This document shows positions 1-7,000 of a stretch of DNA of 17,996 nt, one piece after another (the first letter of the stretch is position 1; each line of letters starts with the position of its first letter). The notes under the pieces were generated by a model. That model was given only the letters and a program-made list of their open reading frames with translations. It made no database searches and was not told the origin of the DNA. Position numbers and translations under genes: made by a program. Origin of the DNA: JAUASV01 sp047605685 (GTDB taxonomy: Bacteria; Actinomycetota; Actinomycetes; Actinomycetales; Microbacteriaceae); NCBI GenBank assembly GCA_047605685.1, contig JASGFF010000057.1, forward strand, positions 1-17,996. The letters are read 5' to 3'.

Positions 1-480
1 CGCCAGATGCTGCGCAAGGTCACCGTCGTCGACCACGGCGACACCGAGCTGCTGCCCGGCGAGCTCGTCGACCACGCGCGCTACAACGACATCAACCGCA
101 CGGCGCTCACCGAGGGCCGGAAGACGGCCTCGGCGCGCCGCGAGGTGATGGGCATCACCAAGGCGAGCCTCGCCACCGAGTCGTGGCTGTCGGCCGCTTC
201 GTTCCAGGAGACCACCCGGGTGCTCACCCAGGCGGCGATGGAGGGCAAGTCCGACCCGCTCGTCGGGCTCAAGGAGAACGTCATCATCGGCAAGCTCATC
301 CCGGCCGGCACCGGCCTCGCCTACTACCGCGACGTCGAGGTGGATGCCACCGAGGAGGCGAAGGCGGAGCGCTACCCGCGCCAGCTCTACGCCGACGACA
401 GCCTGCTCTCCGACTCCGACCTGAGCTTCGTCGACTTCGACACGTTCAGCTCGGACGACTTCTCCGGCGGCTACAGCTGA
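1..480 (+). CDS. rpoC: DNA-directed RNA polymerase beta' subunit, C-terminal fragment
   Basis: This is the last ~159 codons of the RNA polymerase beta' subunit; the gene starts before the window. The reading frame is open from base 1 (Arg-Gln-Met-Leu-Arg-Lys). The segment VTVVDHGDTELLPGELVD is typical of the RpoC C-terminal region, as is the stretch containing ASFQETTRVLTQAAMEGKSD, which belongs to the conserved C-terminal part near the trigger-loop-proximal domains. GLKENVIIGKLIPAGTGL follows and is close to invariant in bacterial RpoC. The acidic, Phe/Ser-rich end (SFVDFDTFSSDDFSGGYS) resembles Microbacteriaceae and related actinobacterial RpoC tails. The protein is the cytoplasmic catalytic core of transcription. 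It is presumably co-transcribed with rpoB upstream, which is outside the window. A strong intrinsic terminator lies 18 nt after the stop, so the following genes are a separate unit. The identification is very secure; only the 5' end is missing. Confidence 0.97.
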   Translation, partial: RQMLRKVTVVDHGDTELLPGELVDHARYNDINRTALTEGRKTASARREVMGITKASLATESWLSAASFQETTRVLTQAAMEGKSDPLVGLKENVIIGKLIPAGTGLAYYRDVEVDATEEAKAERYPRQLYADDSLLSDSDLSFVDFDTFSSDDFSGGYS

Positions 481-497
481 TCGTCCGCCCCACCGGT

Positions 498-540
498 CCG
501 AGGGCCCCGCGGAGCATCCGCGGGGCCCTCGGCCGTTCTT
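498..540 (+). terminator. Intrinsic terminator after rpoC
   Basis: A perfect 15-bp GC-rich inverted repeat has arms 498-512 and 518-532 and a 5-nt AGCAT loop. A short T-containing stretch (TTCTT, 536-540) follows. The weak U-tract is usual for high-GC actinobacteria. It sits 18 nt downstream of the rpoC stop. A second, weaker stem (542-548 with 558-564, 7 bp, 9-nt loop) follows directly and may back it up. Confidence 0.88.
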
Positions 541-584
541 GACGGGCCTGTCGGCCGGGCCCGTTCCTGACGAAGAGCCCGTTT

Positions 585-611
585 GCAGCCATCGGGGTCG
601 ATGATGGCTGC
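585..611. repeat. Inverted repeat (9-bp arms) upstream of the DUF3500 gene
   Basis: Perfect 9-nt arms GCAGCCATC (585-593) and GATGGCTGC (603-611) are separated by 9 nt. The stem is not followed by a T-run, so it does not look like a terminator. It may be an operator or an RNA hairpin in a leader. Two possible ATG starts of a 32-codon ORF (601 and 604) lie in its loop and right arm. A TANNNT element (TAAGAT, 618-623) lies just downstream but has no convincing -35 box at normal spacing. The function is unknown; the symmetry itself is directly visible. Confidence 0.5.
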
Positions 612-699
612 GTTCCGTAAGATCGCCGCTGCGGTGAGTGCGGGTGCGACTCTCGCGCCGGCCGTGGTTTCGCCGACCGTGGTCCGAAGGGAACGATGA
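601..699 (+). CDS. Possible 32-residue leader ORF overlapping the DUF3500 gene start
   Basis: This short open frame begins with ATGATG (601 or 604) and ends in TGA at 697-699. The stop overlaps the ATG at 696 of the next gene, the same coupling style seen throughout the window. The peptide starts MMAAFRKIAAAVSAGATLAP and ends ...VVRRER, with a basic N-terminus and an Ala/Val-rich centre. A GGGG stretch (594-597) lies 6 nt before the second ATG and could serve as a weak ribosome binding site. Third positions are less GC-biased than in neighbouring genes (GCT, CGT, AGT, GGT, ACT, GTT, CGA), which argues against ordinary coding pressure. It could be a leader peptide for translational coupling, a degraded gene start, or chance. 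If the TAAGAT element at 618-623 is a promoter, the ORF would not be transcribed whole. Confidence 0.25.
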   Translation: MMAAFRKIAAAVSAGATLAPAVVSPTVVRRER

Positions 700-2747
700 T
701 GTCGATGCGGACGAGGCAGCAGGCCCTGTATCCGGCGGGCGCGTCGGCGGCGAGCCCGTGGCGGGTGCTGTTCGCGGTGGCGGCGGCCTTCGCGCTGGTG
801 TTCGGCTCGGTGCCGGCGGCGGCGGTGGCGAGTCAGGCGTTCTCGGTGACGCACACCCCCAAGATCTCCGGCACGGTGGCCGTCGGCAAGACCGTGACGG
901 CGAAGGTCGGCAGCTGGAGCGGCTCGCCGAAGTTCAGCTACCGGTGGTACGCCAACGGCACCCGGATCAAGGGTGCGACCTCGAAGAAGCTCACCATCCA
1001 GGCGGCGCAGCTCGGCAAGCACCTCACGGTCAAGGTGACGGCGAAGCGCAGCGGCTACACCACGGTGGTGAAGAAGAGCGCGAAGACGACGAGGGTCAAG
1101 CACGGCACGCTCACGGCGCACGCGGTCTCGATCAGCGGCACGGCCGCGGTGGGCAGCACCCTCTCCGCGGTGGTCGGCCGTTGGTCGCCGAGCCCGAAGT
1201 TCTACTACCGCTGGTACGCGGACGGGGTGCGGATCGCCGGCGCCAACGCGCAGACGTACACGGTCACCTCGGCCGAGCTCGGCAAGACGATCCGGGTGAA
1301 GGTGATCGCGAAGCGCTCCGGCTACACCAGGGCGACCAAGTGGAGCACGAGCACCGCGGCCGTCGTCACCGGCTCGAGCGCGAGCGACTCCGGCGCGAGC
1401 ACCGGCACGACCGCCCTGAGCGCCGGCACGGTGACGATCGCCTGGACCCCGCCGGCCTCGAGCGACGAGACCGGCACCCTGAGCGCCATCACCGCCGGCT
1501 GGGACACGGACGCCACGCTGAGCTTCCTGTGGTCCACCGGGGCCACCACCACCACGATCTCGGTGCCCAACGCCGACGCGGACTACACGCTCACCGTCAC
1601 GGCCAGCCTCAGCGGCTACACGAGCGCCTCCGCGACGGCGAGCCTCTCGACGACCACCGTGACGTTCGACGACACGGATGATGACGACTCGAGTGATGAC
1701 GACAGCTCGACGTCATCCGGCACCGTCGCCGAGGTCGTGACCGCGGCCAACGAGTTCATCTCGGGTCTGAGCACCTCGCAGGCGAGCTCGGCGGTCCTGT
1801 CGCTCACCTCGGCGAACGCCGTGCAGTGGTCGAACCTGCCCTGCGGCTCGCAGTGCCGGGTGGGCGTCGAGTTCACGAGCCTCAGCGACGACCAGGTCAC
1901 CGAGGCCGAGGCACTGCTCAAGCTCGCCCTCGGCAGCGGCACCGGCTACGACCAGGTGATCCAGATCCTCGCCGCCGACGACGTGCTCGACGCCGCGGCA
2001 TCCACGAGCAGCGCGAGCAGCACCTACGAGAGCGACTACTACTACCTGGCCTTCCTCGGCACCCCGAGCACGACGGGCGCCTGGGAGCTGCACTTCGGCG
2101 GCCACCACCTGGCGGTGAACATCAGCTATGACGCGGGCGAGGTCACCGGCGCCTCGCCGTTCTTCATCGGCGTCGAGCCGACGAGCTGGACGGACGACTG
2201 CTCCACGGTCGTCGCCTACGACACCAGCTACACGGCGACGAACAACGACTGCACCGACGGCAGCGGCACGACCGGCACCACCTATGCGCCGCTGAACGAG
2301 CAGTACACGGCCATCTACGACATGATCAACAGCCTGTCCACGAGCGAGCTGAGCACGGCCAAGCTGAGCCAGAGCTACAGCGACGTGCTGCTCGGGCCGG
2401 GCGCCGACGGCGAGTTCCCGGAGACCAAGTCGGGCATCCAGGTCAGCCAGCTCACCGACACCCAGAAGGCGCTGGTGCTGGACGCGATCGCCGCCTGGGT
2501 GGACGTCGCCGCCGACGACACCGCGACCGAGCTGCTGGCCGAGTACGAGGCCGATCTCGACGACACCTACGTCTCCTACTCGGGCAACACGTCCCTCACC
2601 AGCCAGGGCGACTACGTGCGCATCGACGGCCCCGGGGTGTGGATCGAGTTCGTCTGCCAGAACGGCGTGGTGTTCTCCAGCAACATCCACTACCACACCA
2701 TCTACCGCGACCACGAGAAGGACTACGGCGGCGAGTTCGACTTCTGA
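699..2747 (+). CDS. Secreted Ig-like repeat protein with C-terminal DUF3500 domain
   Basis: The predicted product is an exported ~682-residue protein of unknown function. Residue numbers count from the ATG at 696. The ATG at 699 is preferred because the AAGGGA ribosome binding site (687-692) then has a 6-nt spacer; 696 is possible. Residues 1-46 form a signal peptide with a hydrophobic core (VLFAVAAAFALVFG) and a likely cleavage near VAS-QA. Two clear Ig-like repeats of a type common in actinobacterial secreted proteins follow (about 56-138 and 143-225), each with SGT-AVG, RWYA(N/D)G and AKRSGYT blocks. A divergent third repeat covers about 237-323. An Asp/Ser-rich linker (324-340) leads to a DUF3500-type domain (about 346-683), recognised from YYYLAFLGTPS (448-458), HFGGHHLAVN (466-475) and IHYHTIYRD near 664-672. 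No sortase signal or C-terminal membrane segment is seen, so the protein is probably released or wall-associated. The conserved His pairs suggest a metal site, which is inference only. Confidence 0.88.
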   Translation: MSMRTRQQALYPAGASAASPWRVLFAVAAAFALVFGSVPAAAVASQAFSVTHTPKISGTVAVGKTVTAKVGSWSGSPKFSYRWYANGTRIKGATSKKLTIQAAQLGKHLTVKVTAKRSGYTTVVKKSAKTTRVKHGTLTAHAVSISGTAAVGSTLSAVVGRWSPSPKFYYRWYADGVRIAGANAQTYTVTSAELGKTIRVKVIAKRSGYTRATKWSTSTAAVVTGSSASDSGASTGTTALSAGTVTIAWTPPASSDETGTLSAITAGWDTDATLSFLWSTGATTTTISVPNADADYTLTVTASLSGYTSASATASLSTTTVTFDDTDDDDSSDDDSSTSSGTVAEVVTAANEFISGLSTSQASSAVLSLTSANAVQWSNLPCGSQCRVGVEFTSLSDDQVTEAEALLKLALGSGTGYDQVIQILAADDVLDAAASTSSASSTYESDYYYLAFLGTPSTTGAWELHFGGHHLAVNISYDAGEVTGASPFFIGVEPTSWTDDCSTVVAYDTSYTATNNDCTDGSGTTGTTYAPLNEQYTAIYDMINSLSTSELSTAKLSQSYSDVLLGPGADGEFPETKSGIQVSQLTDTQKALVLDAIAAWVDVAADDTATELLAEYEADLDDTYVSYSGNTSLTSQGDYVRIDGPGVWIEFVCQNGVVFSSNIHYHTIYRDHEKDYGGEFDF

Positions 2748-2766
2748 GCCGACCGCCGGCGGCGGG

Positions 2767-2788
2767 GATGCCACGGCCGTGGTCCATC
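2767..2788. repeat. 12-bp palindrome upstream of the kinase promoter
   Basis: CCACGGCCGTGG (2771-2782) is a perfect palindrome, extended outward by GATG/CATC with a small asymmetry. It lies about 24 nt upstream of the TAGGAT -10 candidate, near where a -35 region or a regulator would sit. It may be an operator, or chance in GC-rich DNA. No T-run follows, so it is a poor terminator for the preceding gene, and no other terminator is seen between the two genes. Confidence 0.3.
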
Positions 2789-2811
2789 GAGGACGCTTGC
2801 TCACCTAGGAT
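2783..2811 (+). promoter_or_regulatory. Candidate promoter of the kinase-to-phosphatase locus
   Basis: TAGGAT (2806-2811) fits the TANNNT -10 pattern of actinobacterial housekeeping promoters and sits in the least GC-rich part of the 117-nt gap. The -35 position at 17-nt spacing (2783-2788, TCCATC) is a poor match, which is common in these organisms. Transcription would start near 2818, giving a leader of about 47 nt. A 7-bp hairpin (2819-2825 with 2838-2844, 12-nt loop) lies at the start of that leader. Confidence 0.42.
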
Positions 2812-2864
2812 GACTGCACGGTGCCACGGCACGGGCCGGCACCGGCGAGGCGCGGGGGTGACGC

Positions 2865-4013
2865 ATGGCGACGAGGCTGCCGGAGCGTCCCCCGGTGCTC
2901 GCCGGCCTCCACCACGTCCGGGCGCTGGGCCGTGGCGGCTTCGCCGACGTCTTCCTGTTCGAGCAGGACATGCCCAGGCGCCAGGTGGCCGTCAAGGTGC
3001 TGCACCACGGCGTCGTCAACGAGGATGTGCGCCGGATGTTCAACGCCGAGGCCGACGTGATGGCCCGCCTCGGCGCGCATCCCTCCATCGTGACCGTCTA
3101 CGACGCGAGCATCTCGGCCGACGGCCGGCCCTACCTCGTCATGGAGCTGTGCCCGCGGTCGATGGGCTCCCGCTACCGCACCGAGGTCATCGCGGTCCCC
3201 GAGGTGCTCGACACCGGCGTGCGGATCGCGAGCGCGCTCGAGACCGCGGTGCGCGAGGGCATCCTGCACCGCGACATCAAGCCGGCCAACATCCTGATCA
3301 GCGCCTTCGGCACCCCCGTGCTCGCCGACTTCGGCATCGCGACGGCGCTCTCCGGGCGCGGGCAGGAGCTGCTGCCGGCGATGAGCGTGCCGTGGAGCGC
3401 GCCCGAGGTGGTCGAGGACCGCACCCCCGGCACCGTCGCGAGCGAGGTCTGGGCCCTCGGCGCCACGCTGTACACGCTGCTCGCCGGCCGCACCCCCTTC
3501 GAGGTGGACGACCCGAGCCAGAACACCCGTGAGCGCCTCATCGCGCGCATCTCGCGGGCCCGCTACCGGGCCATCGGCCGCCGCGACGTGCCGGAGCCGC
3601 TCGAGGGGCTGCTGCGCCGCACGATGGAGCGCGACCCGGCCCGGCGCCCGGCGCGGCTCGTGGACGTCGCCCGCGAGCTGCAGCGGGTGCAGGCCGGCCT
3701 CGGCATCACCCCGACGGCGCTGGAGGTGGCCGAGCAGGGCTGGAGTGCCGTGGCCGGCGCGCTCGACCTCGACGACGGCGCCGCCCGCGGCCCGGTCGTC
3801 TCGACCGTGCCGCACGAGAGCCGACGGCCGCGCGCCGCCCCCGCCGCCAGCGGCGCCGACATCGGCACCGGCGGGCGCGCCCCCGCCGACGACGACATCC
3901 TCTCCCCGCGCGGGCCGCGCCGCCGGCACGTCGCCCTCATCGCGGTCGCGACCGGTGCGGTGCTGCTCGGCGTGGGAGCGCTCGTGGCCTCGGTCGTGAT
4001 CGGAGGGCTGTGA
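2865..4013 (+). CDS. Membrane-anchored Ser/Thr protein kinase (Hanks-type)
   Basis: A 382-residue protein kinase. The start is supported by a GGGGGTG ribosome binding site (2854-2860). The kinase core covers about residues 15-275: glycine-rich loop LGRGGFADVF (21-30), catalytic Lys44 in VAVKV, helix-C Glu62, catalytic loop HRDIKPAN (135-142), DFG (155-157) and APE (179-181). The core looks catalytically complete. Two positions differ from the usual PknB pattern. The P+1 loop Thr is Ser174, and the subdomain IX Asp is Glu194 (SEVWALG). The activation segment also lacks the paired Thr residues typical of PknB. A disordered Ala/Pro/Arg linker (about 305-354) contains DDDILSPRG. One membrane segment (about 355-378) ends the protein with only a few residues outside, so there is no PASTA or other extracellular sensor. 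It overlaps the next gene by 1 nt (TGATG). Likely substrates are the products of this locus; that is inference. Confidence 0.93.
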   Translation: MATRLPERPPVLAGLHHVRALGRGGFADVFLFEQDMPRRQVAVKVLHHGVVNEDVRRMFNAEADVMARLGAHPSIVTVYDASISADGRPYLVMELCPRSMGSRYRTEVIAVPEVLDTGVRIASALETAVREGILHRDIKPANILISAFGTPVLADFGIATALSGRGQELLPAMSVPWSAPEVVEDRTPGTVASEVWALGATLYTLLAGRTPFEVDDPSQNTRERLIARISRARYRAIGRRDVPEPLEGLLRRTMERDPARRPARLVDVARELQRVQAGLGITPTALEVAEQGWSAVAGALDLDDGAARGPVVSTVPHESRRPRAAPAASGADIGTGGRAPADDDILSPRGPRRRHVALIAVATGAVLLGVGALVASVVIGGL

Positions 4014-7000
4014 TGCGCCTCGACATCCGTGCCCTCGCCCGCCGCCGCTGGCTGCAGGCGACGGCCGGCGGCGTGGCGCTCGCGGCCCTCGTCGCGGGCG
4101 CGGTGGTCGCGAACGGCTACGACGTCAAACGGGTGCCGGTGAGCGACCCCTCGGTGTGGGCGCTCAACCAGGACGCGACCACTGGGGCGCAGCGCTACGG
4201 CCGGGTGAACACCGAGCTCGCCGAGCTCGACACCGTGAAGCCGGCGACGTCGCCCTCGTCGATCGTGCAGACGGACGACACGGTGCTCGTGTTCACCGAG
4301 GACGACCTCAAATACGCGGCCATCGACCCCGCCGAGCCGCAGAACCTCGCGACCGACGACGAGGCGCTGCAATCCGCCCCCGCCGGCACCGCCTCGGTGA
4401 GCGCGACCGGCGTCTGGGTGGCGTTCCTCTCCAGCTCCGGCGCCGTCTCGGTGGGGGTGGCCCGCGACGGCGCGCTCAGCACGCCGACGACGATCGTGCC
4501 GTTCCCCGTCGAGGGGGATGACGCCACGGCCTACGCCGCGACCGCCGTCGCGATCGGCACCGACGGCATCCTCTACGCCTACTCCGCGGACCGCGGCGCC
4601 GTGCTCGCCTTCGACCTCGGCGCCGGCGAGGTCGTCGACGAGACGACGGTGTCCGACGTGCCCGAGGACCCGGTGCCGCAGCTCACCGCGGTCGGCGACG
4701 AGTGGCTGCTCTTCGACGGCGGCGAGACGATGTGGTCGCGCGCGCATCCCGAGGGCGTCGACGTCGACCTCGACGGCGCCGACACGGTCGCCCTCGCGGA
4801 GCCCGCCGCGGAGGGCGTCGACGTCTACGCCGCGACGTCGACGGCGCTGTACGCCGTCGACGTGGACGAGCTCGAGGCGCGCGCCGTCGTCGCCCCGGGC
4901 GCCGAGCTCGGCACCCCCGCGGCGCCGGTGCAGCTCGACGGCATCGACTACGCCGCCTGGATCCCCGCCGGCGGGCAGTCCGGCAGCTACTGGCACAGCG
5001 ACACCGGCGAGAGCACGACGCTCTCCTTCGGCGGCCAGAGCGGCTCGGCCGCCCCCGCGCCCGCGTTCCGGGTCACCGCCGACGAGCTGATCCTCAACGA
5101 CTCCTCGGTCGGCTGGGTGTGGACCCGCGACGGCGAGCTCGTCGCCTCCTCGCAGGACTGGGACGCCGGCGACCCCGACCAGACCCAGGTCGGCGACGAC
5201 GCCCAGGAGACCGAGGTCGTCGACCCGATGCCGCCGACGGCGGAGAACGACTCCTTCGGGGTGCGGCCCGGGCAGCTCGCCGAGCTGCCGGTGCTGCTCA
5301 ACGACCACGACCCGAACGAGGACGTGCTCACGATCGTCCCGGACAGCGTCCAGGGCCTCGACGCCGGCATCGGCACCGCGAGCCTGACGACCGAGCTGGA
5401 ACGGATCAGCCTGCGGGTCGCCGACGACGCGAGCGGCGAGACGAGCTTCCAGTACACGATCACCGACGGCACCACCGGGCACACGGCGACCGCGACGGTG
5501 ACGCTGCGCGTCGTCGACGACGGCACCGAGACCGCGCCGACGTGGTGCGGCGGTGACGCGCTGTGTGCGGAGGTCACCGCCTGGCCCGGCATCGAGGTGG
5601 CGCCCGGCGGCACCGGCCGGGCCCAGGTGCTCTCCGGTTGGGTGGACCCGGAGAGCGACCCGGTGTATGTCTCCTCGGTCACGAAGCAGAACGCGGACGA
5701 CCCCGGCAGTGTCGCGGTCACGGAGGACGGATCGGTGTACTACCAGCATCCGGATGCCTCCTCCACACGCACCGCGCCGGTGATCCTCGAGGTGACGGTC
5801 TCGGACGCGCTCGGCCAGTCGACGACCCGCGAGCTCACCGTCACGATCACGGCGACGCCCACGCTCAGCGTCGCCCCGTTCTCCGTGGTCACGAGCGTGG
5901 GGCGCAGCACCACCATCGACCCCACGGCGCACATCACCGGCGTCAGCGGTGCCTTCTCGCTCGCCAACGCCTCGAGCGCCGACGACACGGCGAGCGTCGC
6001 CGTCGCCGCCGACACCACAACGCTCACCTTCACGGCACCGGCCGCCGGCAGCTTCGTGGTGCGCTTCGACGTCAGCGACGCCAGCACCACCGGGCTCTCG
6101 GCGAGCGTGCGCGTGACCGTGCTGCCCGACGACCAGCTCGGGCTCACCGCCGCCCCGATCACCGTGTTCGTGCGGCCCAAGCTCGACACCACCGTCGACG
6201 TGTTCACGGCGGTGTCGAACCCCGCCGACCTGCTGCTCGTGCTCACGAGCGCGACGGTGCAGCAGAACGGCCAGAACTCGCTGTTCGCCGACGTCGTCGA
6301 CCACAGCCTGCTGCGGGTCAAGGGCACCACGGTGACCGGCGGCGCCGGCGTGCTCGGCACCGTCGAGTTCACGGTGAGCGACGGCACCGCCGACAGCGGT
6401 CGCCAGGCGACGGGGGTGGCCACCGTCATCCTGCTCGACGAGACGGATGCGCAGCGCCCCATCGCCGTCGACGACTCGGTGGTGGTGCGCGCCGGAGCCC
6501 AGGTGGACGTGTCGGTGCTCGCCAACGACGTCTCCGCCGACGGCAACGCCCTCGTGCTCGACCCCGGCGAGGACGCGGTCTCGAGCACCGCCGAGGGCGG
6601 CCTGGCCTTCGCCTCCGGCTCGAAGCTGCGCCTGCTGGCGCCCGACGAGGCCGGAACCTACACGGTGCGCTACACCGTCTACTCGGCGGGCTCGCCCGCG
6701 CAGGCCGACACCGGCGAGGTGCTCGTCACCGTGGTCGCCACGGGCGAGAACCGGAACCCGCAGCCGCAGGAGCTGGACGCCCGGGTGACGGCGGGCCAGT
6801 CGGTCACGATCAGCGTGCCGACGAGCGGCGTCGATCCCGACGGCGACGCGGTGCGGCTCAGCCGCATCGTCAGCCAGCCGGGCCACGGTGCCGCCGCGGT
6901 CGCCTCGGACGGCACCTCGATCGTCTACACCGCCCTCGACACGAGCTACGCCGGCACCGACGAGTTCAGCTACGAGGTGCGCGACGGCCAGGGCGCGGTC

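Noticed and set aside
618..623. TAAGAT as a promoter for the DUF3500 gene
   Set aside because: It matches TANNNT, but no -35-like sequence lies at 16-18 nt and such hexamers arise by chance, so it is mentioned only as a possibility.
638..1681. A 347-codon + strand frame overlapping the start of the DUF3500 gene
   Set aside because: It is an out-of-frame shadow rich in Arg/Gly/His/Asp with no signal peptide. The other frame has a signal peptide and recognisable repeats.
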